From Inquilinus limosus DSM 16000 (lineage in GTDB: Bacteria; Pseudomonadota; Alphaproteobacteria; DSM-16000; Inquilinaceae), in NCBI RefSeq assembly GCF_000423185.1, contig NZ_KE383986.1, positions 172,570 through 236,569 of the forward strand: a DNA stretch of 64,000 nt, given 5' to 3'. Each line of letters starts with the position of its first letter. Within the stretch, counting starts at the first letter, position 1. The position numbers and the translations under genes were made by a program. Shown here piece by piece: positions 9,545 to 18,559 of this stretch. Below the pieces are notes generated by a model. The model was not told where the DNA came from. It ran no database searches and saw only the letters and a program-made list of their open reading frames with translations.

Positions 9545-11413
9545 CTACCAGACGACGGGGTGGGTCTCCCCGCTCTGCACGTTGACGAAGCCCTGCGGCG
9601 CCTGCTCGCAGGGCGCCACCAGCACCCAGCGCCAGGGCGCGCAGGTCAGGGTGGCGAAGATCAGCCGCTCCGGGAAACCCGGGAACCAGCGCGGATGGAA
9701 GGTCGGCTCGTACATCCAGTCGATGCCCTCGGCCGCGGCGTAGAGCGCCTGCATCTCGGCGTCGAGTTCCTCCGGCGGCCGGCAGCTCATCAGCCCGCCG
9801 ATCTCGTAGCGCACCGTGGCCAGGACGCTGCCGTCGCGCACCAGGGCCCAGCCGCCCTGCAGCTCGGTCAGCGTGTTGACCGCCAGCGCCATGGCCGCGT
9901 CGGAGGAGCCGACGGCCCAGATGTTGTGCTTGTCATGCGCGACCGAGCAGGCAAGGGCCGTCTCCGCCGTGCGCGGGCCGCAGCCGAGCCAGAACATCTT
10001 CGCCACTCGCCCGTCGCCGGAGAAGCGGTCGACGATCGCGAACTTCGTGATGTTGCGGTCCGGGTCGCGCTGCACCGCGCCGTCGCGCACCGGCAGCTCG
10101 GCGGTGATGAAGCCGTCGGCCCAGTGGAAGGGGCGCAGCAGCGCCGCCTGCATGGTGTCGCGGCCCGGCGCGGCCGGCAGGGCGAAATCCTTCGCCGTCA
10201 GTGGCCGCTTGATGTTCACCGTCTGCCGTGCCCAGGCCGGCCAGTCGATCGCCGGCACCGGGCCGGTGTAGCGCTTGCCCTCCGACACCGGCTGGCCGTC
10301 GGACCACACCTCGGCGATCTCCAGGCTGGCCACATCCGAAAGCAGCACCACATCGGCGTAGCGCCCCGGCGCCAGGCTGCCGACCCAGGGCGTCAGCCGC
10401 ATGTGCCGCGCCGGGTTCAGGGTGACGCACTGGATCGCGATCTCCGGCGCCAGCCCGTACCGGATCGCCAGCCGGGCATTGTGGTCGGTGGCGCCGAGCC
10501 TGAAGGTGTCGGAGACGCTGCGGTCGTCGGTGGTGAAGGCGACCTGCGACCAGTCGGCCAGGCCCTTCTCGATCAGCCAGGGAATCACCTCCGGCATCGA
10601 ATAGGGCCGCAGCTCGACGAAGATGCCGTGGGCCAGCTTCTCCCACACCTCCTCCGGCGTCCACGCCTCGTGATCGGAGGCGAGGCCGGCGGCGGCGAAG
10701 GCGCTGATCGCGGCGGTGTCGCGCAGACCGGCGCCATGGCCTTCGACCACGCCGCGCTGCTCGAAGGTGGCTCGGATCATGCCCCAGAGCCGCGGATAGG
10801 ACGGGTTCTCCGGGTTCCAGACCGCCGGCCAGTCCATCACCTCGTCGAGGCCCGCGACCATCAGGCTGTCCTTCAGGAAGCCCTTCTGCTCGTCATAGCC
10901 GTACCAGCCGCCGCCCCATTCATAGGCCGTCGGCGGCACCGCCGAGCCGGGCAGTGGGAAGATCTTCAAGGGCGAGCCGCGGCGCCGCGCCTCCAGCCAG
11001 AAGGCCAGGTTGTTCGGGCCGTCGACATTGGAGAATTCGTGGCTGGCCTCGCAGGTCCAGGTGTTGCCGCGCGGCAGCACCAGCGCCGCCTCCCATTCCG
11101 GCGTCAGATGCGTGCTCTCGATGTGCTTGTGCACCTCGCCGAAGCCCGGCACGGCCGCGAGATCCGGCTTCTCCACCCGCCGCGCCGCGGTGCCCGGGAA
11201 GGTCCCGGCCGGCCCGGTCCAGGCGATGCGCCGGCCCTTGATCGCGATCTCCTGGTCCTCGCGCCAGCTCCTGGTATGGACCTCGAGCAACTTTCCGACC
11301 CGCAGCAGCGCGTCGGCCGGGCGCTTGCCCAGCGCCGTCAGCACCAGGTCCTGGCGAATCGCCACCTCGTCCTCGGCGCCGATCAGCAGGTCGTCGGGCA
11401 AGGAGGTCGCCAT
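9545..11413 (-). CDS. Adenine deaminase-like amidohydrolase
   Basis: A 622-aa amidohydrolase. After a short N-terminal beta part, PGFGEVHKHIESTHLTP (about 100-116) holds the HxH metal site and the ESxxLTP pattern typical of Ade-type adenine deaminases. Other family marks are VVEGHGAG, a SDHEAWTPEE metal-binding region, TTDDRSVSD (late Asp), and a C-terminal adenine deaminase domain with HDKHNIWAVGSSD. The reaction is adenine to hypoxanthine plus ammonia. Start 11413 is chosen because GGAGA precedes it and the protein then begins as expected; an earlier in-frame ATG at 11524 adds 37 Arg-rich residues. The next gene is the purine permease. A related function on a modified purine is possible. 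Confidence 0.82.
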   Translation of the reverse strand: MATSLPDDLLIGAEDEVAIRQDLVLTALGKRPADALLRVGKLLEVHTRSWREDQEIAIKGRRIAWTGPAGTFPGTAARRVEKPDLAAVPGFGEVHKHIESTHLTPEWEAALVLPRGNTWTCEASHEFSNVDGPNNLAFWLEARRRGSPLKIFPLPGSAVPPTAYEWGGGWYGYDEQKGFLKDSLMVAGLDEVMDWPAVWNPENPSYPRLWGMIRATFEQRGVVEGHGAGLRDTAAISAFAAAGLASDHEAWTPEEVWEKLAHGIFVELRPYSMPEVIPWLIEKGLADWSQVAFTTDDRSVSDTFRLGATDHNARLAIRYGLAPEIAIQCVTLNPARHMRLTPWVGSLAPGRYADVVLLSDVASLEIAEVWSDGQPVSEGKRYTGPVPAIDWPAWARQTVNIKRPLTAKDFALPAAPGRDTMQAALLRPFHWADGFITAELPVRDGAVQRDPDRNITKFAIVDRFSGDGRVAKMFWLGCGPRTAETALACSVAHDKHNIWAVGSSDAAMALAVNTLTELQGGWALVRDGSVLATVRYEIGGLMSCRPPEELDAEMQALYAAAEGIDWMYEPTFHPRWFPGFPERLIFATLTCAPWRWVLVAPCEQAPQGFVNVQSGETHPVVW

Positions 11414-11801
11414 GGCCGGTCTCCGAAGTGGGTATGTCCGACCTTTACGCCTTCCTAGGAATGCCCGCCAGTCCCTTTTCCGCGGGGTTGCAGATGACAG
11501 TCCGAGAGGTCGGCACCGCCCCAATGGATGGCCGCCCCTTCGCTCTCGCGACTCAAGACCAACTCGAAATCAGGGACGGAAAAACTTATCCGAAAACCAA
11601 ATCACAATAAAAAAGAAACAAATTTGAAACACAATTCTGATCTTGATTCTATTGTCCTATAAAATCGAGTCACCTTAACAAAAGTTTATCTGATCTCGGA
11701 TATAGCTCGCCTGGTCAGTGATTCCCTTGACTTGAGGCAGCCGTCTTCGCCGCAGGCGTTCGCAGGGCTCAGGTCGACGGGCAGCCAGCAGGAGATCCAC
11801 C
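11414..11801. promoter_or_regulatory. 388-bp divergent intergenic region
   Basis: This gap separates the - strand purine unit from the + strand phosphatase gene. Its centre, about 11585-11700, is unusually AT-rich, with TTGAAA at 11624 and a TATAAAAT block at 11658-11665. Divergent promoters are expected here. I looked for a purine riboswitch fold and for a direct-repeat Pho box and could not support either. No credible gene is present. Confidence 0.4.
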
Positions 11802-13367
11802 ATGTCCATCCCCACCTCCCGACGCCTCGTCCTTCAGGGCGGCGGCGCCGCCCTGGCCCTGGGCGCGATCGGCAGCCTGGGCGCGCTGTCGCAGCGCCAG
11901 GCCCAGGCCGCCGCCACCGGCGAGAACTGGACCGCCCCGGTCCGCAGCCCCTACGGCCCCCTCGCCCCGGTTGCCGACGAGAGCACCGGCCTGCCGCTGC
12001 TGCTGCTGCCGCCGGGCTTCCGCTACAGCTCCTTCTCCTGGACCGGCGACCGGCTGGCCGACGGCCAGCCGGTGCCGCGGGCGCATGACGGCATGGCGGT
12101 GATGCACGGCAAGGGCGGCCGCTGGTTCGACTTCGGCCTCGGCCATGGTCACGGGCATGGCCGCGGCAACGAGCTGGTCCTGATCCGCAACCACGAGGTC
12201 GGCACCGCCGCCACGCAGATCACCGCGCCGGGCACCTACGACACCGGCACGATCGGCACCGACGGCCTGCGCGCCGGCGGCGGCACCACCACGCTGCGCT
12301 TCCGCAACGGGCGCTGGATGTCGGCGGAGGCCAGCCTGGCCGGCACCCTGACCAACTGCGCCGGCGGCCGCACGCCCTGGGGCACCTGGCTGAGCTGCGA
12401 GGAGGTCAAGACCAACGCCAAGTCGAGCGCCGGCCACCGCCACGGCTATGTGTTCGAGGTGCATCCGGAGGCCGAACGCACCACCGGCCGCCCGCTGGTG
12501 GCGATGGGCCGCTTCAGCCACGAGGCGGTGGCCGTCGACCCCCGCACCGGCATCATCTATCTGACCGAGGACGACCGCAACAAGTCGGGCCTCTACCGCT
12601 TCATCCCCAATGACCGCTCGGGCCGGCACGGCGCGCTGGAGGATGGCGGCCGGCTGCAGGCGGCCCGCGTCCGCCGCAAGCCCAATGCCGATCTGGTGGT
12701 CGCCCATGTCGGCGACGAGTACCAGCTGGAGTGGATCGACATCGAGCAGCCGGATATGGACGCGGTCCCCGCCCCGATCGGCTTCCCGGACATCGGCGCC
12801 GGCGACACGCTGAGCGGCCCCTTCGCCCAGAGCTGGGCCGAGGGCGGGCTGCGGATGAGCCGCGGCGAGGGCATCTTCTACGCCGACGGCCGCATGTTCA
12901 TCGTCGACACCAGCACGGGCAAGGAGCCGAGCGGCCGTCTCGGCCGCGGCTACGGCGCCGTCTGGGTGCTGGACCTGTTCACCCAGCGGCTGCGGGCGCT
13001 GTTCGTCAGCGACAGCCAGATCGCGGCGCACAACCCGGATAACGTCACGGTCAGCCCGCGCGGCGGCGTGGTGCTGTGCGAGGACCCGGACGCGGCGCCG
13101 GCCGGCAGCCCGGACAACTACGGCCCGGGCACCCGGCTGGTCGCGCTGACCCGGACCGGCGCGCCCTTCTACCTCCTGAAGAACAATGTCGAGCTGACGG
13201 CCGGCCAGATCGCCGACGCCGGCAAGACCATCGCCGAGGGCGACTACCGCACCAGCGAGTTCGCCGGCGCCTGCTGGAGCCCGGAGGGCCGGACCCTGTT
13301 CGTCAACATCCAGACCCCGGGCATCACCTTCGCCATCACCGGGCCGTGGGAACGCGGGCCGCTCTGA
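11802..13367 (+). CDS. PhoX family phosphatase (DUF839), Tat-exported
   Basis: A 521-aa secreted protein. A twin-arginine signal (TSRRLVLQGG, Arg 7-8) precedes an Ala-rich core with likely cleavage after AQA. The mature domain carries the PhoX signatures NCAGGRTPWGTWLSCEE (about 186-202), MGRFSHEAVAVDP (about 234), AHNPDNVTVSPRGG (about 411) and EFAGACWSPEGRTLFVN near the end. In PhoX enzymes these residues hold the Fe/Ca cluster that hydrolyses phosphomonoesters in the periplasm. A His-rich insert (GHGHGHGRG, about 113-121) is not part of the core motif set. ATG 11802 has an AGGAG site upstream. Role in phosphate scavenging is inferred from family. Confidence 0.85.
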   Translation: MSIPTSRRLVLQGGGAALALGAIGSLGALSQRQAQAAATGENWTAPVRSPYGPLAPVADESTGLPLLLLPPGFRYSSFSWTGDRLADGQPVPRAHDGMAVMHGKGGRWFDFGLGHGHGHGRGNELVLIRNHEVGTAATQITAPGTYDTGTIGTDGLRAGGGTTTLRFRNGRWMSAEASLAGTLTNCAGGRTPWGTWLSCEEVKTNAKSSAGHRHGYVFEVHPEAERTTGRPLVAMGRFSHEAVAVDPRTGIIYLTEDDRNKSGLYRFIPNDRSGRHGALEDGGRLQAARVRRKPNADLVVAHVGDEYQLEWIDIEQPDMDAVPAPIGFPDIGAGDTLSGPFAQSWAEGGLRMSRGEGIFYADGRMFIVDTSTGKEPSGRLGRGYGAVWVLDLFTQRLRALFVSDSQIAAHNPDNVTVSPRGGVVLCEDPDAAPAGSPDNYGPGTRLVALTRTGAPFYLLKNNVELTAGQIADAGKTIAEGDYRTSEFAGACWSPEGRTLFVNIQTPGITFAITGPWERGPL

Positions 13368-13420
13368 TCGGTCGCGGCAGCGGTCGGGCTCGCATCACGC
13401 GCGGGCCCGACCCTATCTCC

Positions 13421-13519
13421 CCGTCATGGCGAGCCCCGAAGGGGCGCGGCCATCCAGGGCCGCTCGCACCGGCCCTGGATGGCCGCGCCGGCTTCGCCGG
13501 CTCGCCACGACGGTGACGG
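13421..13519. repeat. Dispersed intergenic hairpin repeat, copy 1 (divergent)
   Basis: A long imperfect inverted repeat between two convergent genes. The arms contain GGCCATCCAGGG and CCCTGGATGGCC around a short GC loop, and the ends read CCGTCATGGCGAG and CTCGCCACGACGG. It is the same element type as 19215-19300 and 22580-22667 but with matching changes in both arms (CCATCC/GGATGG in place of CAATCC/GGATTG). Confidence 0.7.
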
Positions 13520-13534
13520 AGCGTCAAACCACGA

Positions 13535-14089
13535 TCAGACGTCGCTAGCCTCCAGCTGCTTCAGCATGTAGCTGGTGTCCTCCAGCACGCCGGCCGGCGA
13601 ACAGGCATGGCCGGGGACAATGCCGAACAGGCGGAACCCCAGGCTCTCATACAGCTTCTCGCCGTTGTCGCCGCGCCGCGTGTCGAGCAGCAGCAGGGTG
13701 CGGCCGTGCCGGCGGGCCAGATCCTCGGCCGCCAGCATCAGCATGCGGGCGATGCCGCGCCGACGCGCCGCCGGATGCACCAGCAGCTTGGCGATCTCGG
13801 CCCGGTGAATGCCGTTGGCCGGCATCCCGAGCACGAGCTGCACGGTGCCGACCGTGCGGCCGTCCAGCCGCGCGACGATCAGGCGCCGGGCGCCGCTGCG
13901 GAAGGCCGGCTCCAGCCCCCGCCAGAAATCCCGCGCCGCTCCGACCGTGAAGGGCAGCACGAAGCCGACGCTGGCGCCGTCCAGCACGCAGCCATGCAGC
14001 ACCTCGGCCAAGTCGTCGAGATGCCGATCGAGATCGTCGGGCTCGACCTCCGTCAGGGTGACTGGAGACGGGACGGCGGTGTCTGGCAT
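13535..14089 (-). CDS. GNAT family N-acetyltransferase
   Basis: A 184-aa acetyltransferase. The acetyl-CoA binding motif is IAKLLVHPAARRRGIARMLM at about 99-118 (RRxGIA core), with the following helix and a C-terminal LYESLGFRLFGIVPG element. ATG 14089 is used because it falls eight bases after the stop of the upstream regulator gene on the same strand. XRE-cupin regulator and GNAT pairs of this kind are common in proteobacteria; the acceptor is unknown, and small-molecule detoxification is a reasonable guess. Confidence 0.85.
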   Translation of the reverse strand: MPDTAVPSPVTLTEVEPDDLDRHLDDLAEVLHGCVLDGASVGFVLPFTVGAARDFWRGLEPAFRSGARRLIVARLDGRTVGTVQLVLGMPANGIHRAEIAKLLVHPAARRRGIARMLMLAAEDLARRHGRTLLLLDTRRGDNGEKLYESLGFRLFGIVPGHACSPAGVLEDTSYMLKQLEASDV

Positions 14090-14097
14090 GGCGGCGC

Positions 14098-14679
14098 TCA
14101 CGGCTTGCACAGGGCGATGACGTAATGGGCCGGCTGCGGGCCGGGGCAATGGAATCGGGTCGGGCCGAACAGGCGGTAGCGCAGGCAGTCGCCCGGGCCG
14201 AGCCGGTGGACGACGTCGTCGACCAGCAGCTCCAGCACCCCGTCCAACATCCAGACATGCTGCTCGATGCCGTGGATCGGCGGCGTGTCGTAGGCTACGA
14301 CGGCGCCGGCCGGCAGCACGCCCTCGACCAGCTCGCCGCGGAAGCCGGCGGCGGGCGGCGACACGCTGCGACGGCGGAAGCCGCTTTCGGGATCGGTCCA
14401 GACCGGCTGCTCGGCCCGGCGCAGCAGCTGCGGCGGGTCGGTCTCGACCTCGGCGATCAGGCCGGACATGGTGCGGCCATAGGCGGTGCAGAGCCGGCCG
14501 AGCAGCGAGGCGGTCGGGCTGGTCTCGCCGCGCTCCAGCCGCGACAGCGTCGCCCGGCTGATGCCGCTGCGCTCGGCCAGGGCGTCGAGCGACCACCCCT
14601 GCTCTGCCCGCAGCGCCGCCAGCCGGGCGGCGAGTCGGGCGTCCACCGGCTCCAGTTCGTTGATCAGTTCGCTTCTCAT
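14098..14679 (-). CDS. XRE family regulator with C-terminal cupin domain
   Basis: A 193-aa protein. Residues 17-72 are a helix-turn-helix of the XRE type (LRAEQGWSLDALAERSGISR, then ATLSRLERGETSPTAS). Residues about 105-190 are a small cupin barrel (HGIEQHVWMLDGVLELLVDD, GPGDCLRYRL) likely to bind a small ligand. It is the first gene of a pair with the GNAT gene. The palindromic bases TGATCGAG...CTCATGATCGGGA near its start may be an operator, but I cannot define it well. Confidence 0.87.
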   Translation of the reverse strand: MRSELINELEPVDARLAARLAALRAEQGWSLDALAERSGISRATLSRLERGETSPTASLLGRLCTAYGRTMSGLIAEVETDPPQLLRRAEQPVWTDPESGFRRRSVSPPAAGFRGELVEGVLPAGAVVAYDTPPIHGIEQHVWMLDGVLELLVDDVVHRLGPGDCLRYRLFGPTRFHCPGPQPAHYVIALCKP

Positions 14680-14721
14680 GATCGAGAAATTATCCCGATC
14701 ATGAGATGAAACGCAAGCGGC

Positions 14722-15552
14722 TTACGGCACCGGCGGCGGCGCGAAGCGCGGGTCCTGCGGCGCATCGGCCGGGAACGGCCGGGGCGTGGCGGCGACGACC
14801 TCATGGGCCGGGTCATCCAGGGTGAACAGTGCGACGCCGATGACGCCGATGTTGCGCGGATCGCCCTGCGGCGTGTTGGCGGCATAAGCCTCGCCCGGCG
14901 CGGAGAAGCGGAAGGCCGCGACCATGTCCTCGCTGCGGCGGAAGCCCTCGATCAGCAGCATGTCGCCGGGACGCACCACGTAGCCGCGATGGGCGATGCT
15001 GCCGGCCCGGCCGTTCAGCACGTCGAGCCCGTCCACCGTCGCCACGATCTCGACCGTCTGCCGGCCCCGGTTGCTGAAGGCCAGCCGGTAGAGGTCGCCG
15101 GCCCGACCCTCGAGGCGAAGGTCGCCGCCGCTCGTTGGCGTTAGCTGCATCGACCTGCCCCGCGCGCCGAGCACGGAGACTTCGACAGTGCCGTTCGCGA
15201 CGGGAAGCTCATGAACGGTGTGGACCGGCCCCGTCGCGGCGCTGCGGCGGCCGTCGTAGCGGATCGTCAACCGGCCGTCCGGCCGGTCCGGCCGGAAGCG
15301 CGCAAGGCTGACGAAGCGGATCGGCGACCGAATGTCCTCGCCCCAGCGCGTACCGAGCCTTTCCTGCTCCGCCAGGTCCTGCCGGGCGGATTCGATCAGC
15401 CGAGACCCGGCCTGAGCGGCGGCCCGGGACGGGGCGTATCCCGGCAGCGTCTGCTGCCGTACCATTGCCTCCTGCACCGCCGGCCGCGACGGCACGCAGG
15501 CGGCCAGGGCCAGCAGCAGCCCGGCCGCCAGGAGCTTCGACAGAACGCGCAT
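14722..15552 (-). CDS. Putative lipoprotein of unknown function
   Basis: A 276-aa protein with a lipoprotein signal: basic start, hydrophobic core and lipobox LAAC at Cys 19. The mature part has no motif I recognise; beta-strand-rich segments with RLTIRYDGRR, GTVEVSVLGARGR and VRPGDMLLIEGFRR suggest an all-beta fold. The C-terminus is Pro-rich. It would be anchored in the inner or outer membrane facing the periplasm. It may be co-transcribed with nothing: the regulator 5' end is 42 bp downstream on the same strand. Function unknown. Confidence 0.7.
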   Translation of the reverse strand: MRVLSKLLAAGLLLALAACVPSRPAVQEAMVRQQTLPGYAPSRAAAQAGSRLIESARQDLAEQERLGTRWGEDIRSPIRFVSLARFRPDRPDGRLTIRYDGRRSAATGPVHTVHELPVANGTVEVSVLGARGRSMQLTPTSGGDLRLEGRAGDLYRLAFSNRGRQTVEIVATVDGLDVLNGRAGSIAHRGYVVRPGDMLLIEGFRRSEDMVAAFRFSAPGEAYAANTPQGDPRNIGVIGVALFTLDDPAHEVVAATPRPFPADAPQDPRFAPPPVP

Positions 15553-15710
15553 GATCTCCTCCCCCGAGGCATCCAGCGCGGCATCATCCCTCCCGCTCTG
15601 CGGCGAAGCCGTGACCGGGCGGAGGTGAATCGAAGGCTGAGCAATCCCGGTACAATGGCGGCCCGGCGTCCCTGCTACGGATCGGAGACGACCCTTCGCC
15701 CGAGACGGAG

Positions 15711-16883
15711 ATGATCATGCCGCTGCGCCGCGCCCTGCCGCTTCTCGCCGCCCTCGCCTCCCCCGGTATTGCTTCGGCGGCGGATACGCTGTCCGAATGC
15801 CGCGCGCCGGCGGTGCTGGACGACGGCTGGGCGGTCGCCGCCCCGGCCGGCGAGGGCTTCGAGCCGGCACTGCTCTGCGCCCTCGGCCCAGCGCTCACGG
15901 CCTGGACCGAGGGCAATGCCCATGCCGTGCTGGTCGCACGGCACGGAAGGCTGGTCTATGAGCGGTACTTCGCCGGCGAGGACCAGATCTGGGGCCGGCC
16001 GCTGGGCCGCATCCCGCACGATGCCGGGACCAAGCACGACCTGCGCTCGATCACCAAGAGCGTCACCGCACTGCTGGTCGGCATCGCCGTCGACACCGGC
16101 TGGATCAAGGACATCGACGCGCCGGCGCTGTCGTTGCTGCCGCAATATGCCGATCTGCGCTCGCCGGAGACCGACCGCATCACCCTGCGCCACCTGCTGA
16201 CCATGTCGAGCGGGCTGGCGTGGAACGAGGAGCTGCCCTACAGCGACCCGCGCAACAGCGAGCGGCTGATGTCGGACGCGCCGGACCCGTACCGCTACGT
16301 GCTGGAGCAGCCCTTCGCCGCGGCGCCGGGCGAGCGCTTCACCTATAGCGGCGGGGCGACGGCGCTGCTGTCGGCGGTGCTGAAGCAGGTCTCCGGCCGG
16401 CCGCTGGACGTGCTGGCGCGGGAGGTGCTGTTCGCGCCGCTCGGCATCGCCGACGCCGAATGGGTGCGCTACCCGAACGGCGACCCGATCGCAGCCTCCG
16501 GCCTGCGGCTGCGGCCGCGCGACATCGCCAGGATCGGGCAGCTGGTGCTCGACCGCGGCGCCTGGCAGGGCAAGCAGATCGTCTCCGCGGCATGGATCGA
16601 GCAGGCGACCGCGCCGCAGATCACGGTCGAGGATCAGGTCGATTACGGTTTCCAGTGGTGGCTCGGCCGGTCTCTGGTCGACGGCCGGGAAGTCCGTTGG
16701 GCCGCTGGCCTGGGCTGGGGCGGCCAGCGGCTGTTCCTGGTGCCGTCCGCGGAGGTGCTGGTGGTGATCACCGCCGGCCTCTACGACCGGCCCGACCTGC
16801 AGGACCAGCTCGCCCGGATGGTGCTGGAACGTCACGTGTTGCCGGCGGTGATGGGCCCGGATGGCAGCGGCCCGAAACACTGA
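15711..16883 (+). CDS. Secreted serine hydrolase, beta-lactamase class C/PBP4* family
   Basis: A 390-aa protein with a Sec signal peptide (cleavage likely after ASA, residue 23). The catalytic SxxK motif is SITK at 113-116, the second motif is YSG at 212-214, and GWGGQ near 345 takes the place of the KTG/HxG element. The sequence RHLLTMSSGLAWNE is typical of the esterase/DD-peptidase branch. Family members act as beta-lactamases, esterases, D-aminopeptidases or peptidoglycan hydrolases, so the substrate cannot be read from the sequence. Two ATGs (15711, 15717) are possible starts. It converges on the monooxygenase gene with 13 bp between stops. Confidence 0.82.
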   Translation: MIMPLRRALPLLAALASPGIASAADTLSECRAPAVLDDGWAVAAPAGEGFEPALLCALGPALTAWTEGNAHAVLVARHGRLVYERYFAGEDQIWGRPLGRIPHDAGTKHDLRSITKSVTALLVGIAVDTGWIKDIDAPALSLLPQYADLRSPETDRITLRHLLTMSSGLAWNEELPYSDPRNSERLMSDAPDPYRYVLEQPFAAAPGERFTYSGGATALLSAVLKQVSGRPLDVLAREVLFAPLGIADAEWVRYPNGDPIAASGLRLRPRDIARIGQLVLDRGAWQGKQIVSAAWIEQATAPQITVEDQVDYGFQWWLGRSLVDGREVRWAAGLGWGGQRLFLVPSAEVLVVITAGLYDRPDLQDQLARMVLERHVLPAVMGPDGSGPKH

Positions 16884-16896
16884 TCAGCCCGCGTGC

Positions 16897-18456
16897 TCAC
16901 AATGCAGATGCCGCTTCAGGTTCGCCGAACCATCGTGACGCGGCCTGAGCCGCTTCCTCAAGGCCCAAGACGGACTCATCCGCCCAGGCGACGAAGCCGT
17001 CGGGACGCACCAGGACGGCGCTCAAGCCTAGCCTGTCCTTGGCGTCACTGGCGACGTATGCGACCCGGCCACCCCAGCGGCCGGCAAGCACCTCACGCGG
17101 TGCATGGGCGTCGAAGTCTAGGAAAAGACCTCTTCCCTTTCTGAGGAGTTCTCCGAGCCTCGTCCCGTCGACCAATTCGAAGTCGGGAGCGCTGCGGCCC
17201 ACCAGCGGATGGCTGCCGCCGAGATCGTATCGGAGGGAAACGCCCCACACGCGCTCGGCGAAGTATGTCGCGCCGTCGCGCGTGTCGATGAGATCACGGA
17301 TGATGGCCTCGAGCGCGCGCGAGCTCCGGCTCGGCCGCATGAGGGCGACCTGGGCGCGCGACCAGTCCAGAACCCGCGCCCCCACCGGATGCCGCTCCGT
17401 CACATAGCTGTCGAGCAGACCAGCCGGCGCCTCGCCACGGATCGTGGAAGCCAGCTTCCAACCAAGGTTCATGGCGTCGCCAAGCCCGAGGTTGAGCCCC
17501 AGGCCGCCCAGGGGGGAATGGATGTGCGCGGCGTCCCCGGCGAGCAGCACCCGCCCCTTGCGGTAAGCGGTTGCCTGGTAGGCGCGATCCGTCCAGGTTG
17601 TGGCGAGGCGAAGGGCCGTCACGATGACATCCGTGTCGGAGACGCGGCGCAACACCGCCTGCACATGCTCGAGCGTGATCGGTTGGGTTCGATGGAATGC
17701 GCCCCCGTCGAACTCGACCATCGCGATCGTCCCGGGCCGGGCGTAGGTATACATGCCCGTCGACGTGTAATGGCGGCCCGGGCGGAGCCTGTCCGGATCG
17801 GCCATCTCCACCTCGACGGAATAGCCGGTGAACTCGGGATCGGTGCCGACGAACTCGAAGCCGCCGGCCTTACGAACCGTGCTGCGGCCGCCGTCACAAC
17901 CGACGAGCCAGCGTCCGCGAAACATCCCCCCGCCAGCGCGAATGGTCACGTCTTCGTCCGACTGATCGACGTCCTCCACGCCGAGGCCGCGCCTGATCTC
18001 GACGCCCAACGCGCGTGCGCGGACGGCCAGGACGGACTCGATCTGTTCCATATCGACCGCCATGCCGGCGCTGGCCGGGCTTGGCAGGCGATACGGCCAT
18101 TTCGAGGGGTCGACTTTGTCGTGGTAGAACTGGATGCCGGCGAAATGGCCACCTGGCCGGCGCGCCTGTTGCATCCAATGCGCGGCAGCCGGAGCATTGT
18201 CGCTGCCCGGGCCGTCTTTCGCGCGCTGCTCCGCCACGATGTCGTCCAGCAATCCGCGACGGTAAAAGGCTTCGATCGTCGGCACCGAAAGGCCGCGCAT
18301 GCCGAACGGAAGGCGCTTCAATGGCGAGCGCGGATCTTCGGCTTGCTCCAGCACTAGCACCGAGAGGCCCGCGAGGCGCAGCTCACAGGAGAGGAACAGG
18401 CCGACGGGGCCCGCTCCGGCAATCACGACATCATAGGTCACACCAAAATTCCTCAA
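16897..18456 (-). CDS. FAD-dependent aromatic-type monooxygenase
   Basis: A 519-aa flavoprotein of the PheA/TfdB/rifampicin-monooxygenase group. The FAD dinucleotide motif is VVIAGAGPVGLFLSCELRLA at about 10-29; the DG-type motif is LVGCDGGRSTVRKAGG near 186-201; the second FAD motif is VLLAGDAAHIHSPLGGLGLN near 308-327. The C-terminal 90 residues look like the thioredoxin-like dimerisation domain. The enzyme would hydroxylate a phenolic or polyketide-like substrate with NAD(P)H and oxygen. It is divergent from a TetR regulator 104 bp away. Codon choice in this pair is visibly less GC3-biased than in the neighbours, hinting at acquisition. Confidence 0.87.
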   Translation of the reverse strand: MRNFGVTYDVVIAGAGPVGLFLSCELRLAGLSVLVLEQAEDPRSPLKRLPFGMRGLSVPTIEAFYRRGLLDDIVAEQRAKDGPGSDNAPAAAHWMQQARRPGGHFAGIQFYHDKVDPSKWPYRLPSPASAGMAVDMEQIESVLAVRARALGVEIRRGLGVEDVDQSDEDVTIRAGGGMFRGRWLVGCDGGRSTVRKAGGFEFVGTDPEFTGYSVEVEMADPDRLRPGRHYTSTGMYTYARPGTIAMVEFDGGAFHRTQPITLEHVQAVLRRVSDTDVIVTALRLATTWTDRAYQATAYRKGRVLLAGDAAHIHSPLGGLGLNLGLGDAMNLGWKLASTIRGEAPAGLLDSYVTERHPVGARVLDWSRAQVALMRPSRSSRALEAIIRDLIDTRDGATYFAERVWGVSLRYDLGGSHPLVGRSAPDFELVDGTRLGELLRKGRGLFLDFDAHAPREVLAGRWGGRVAYVASDAKDRLGLSAVLVRPDGFVAWADESVLGLEEAAQAASRWFGEPEAASAL

Positions 18457-18519
18457 CCGAGCGCCACGTCGGCGAAGGTACCGATCTTCCGCGCCGGCAT
18501 CGTCGGCATAGCATGATTT

Positions 18520-18534
18520 TTATACTCAGTATAA
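18520..18534. promoter_or_regulatory. Palindromic operator between monooxygenase and TetR genes
   Basis: TTATACTCAGTATAA is a perfect inverted repeat with 7-bp arms around one base, in the AT-rich part of the divergent gap. It lies 26 bp upstream of the TetR start and 64 bp from the monooxygenase start. Its position and symmetry fit the binding site of the adjacent TetR protein, controlling both genes. Confidence 0.6.
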
Positions 18535-18559
18535 TTTTTCTCGTGGTATAAATATCGAC

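Noticed and set aside
11414..11801. Pho box or purine riboswitch ahead of the PhoX-like or adenine deaminase genes
   Set aside because: No direct repeats resembling CTGTCAT pairs and no conserved purine-aptamer core could be found.
15711..16883. Class C beta-lactamase giving antibiotic resistance
   Set aside because: The SxxK and YSG motifs occur in many esterases and peptidases; the third motif is not KTG, so a resistance claim is unsupported.
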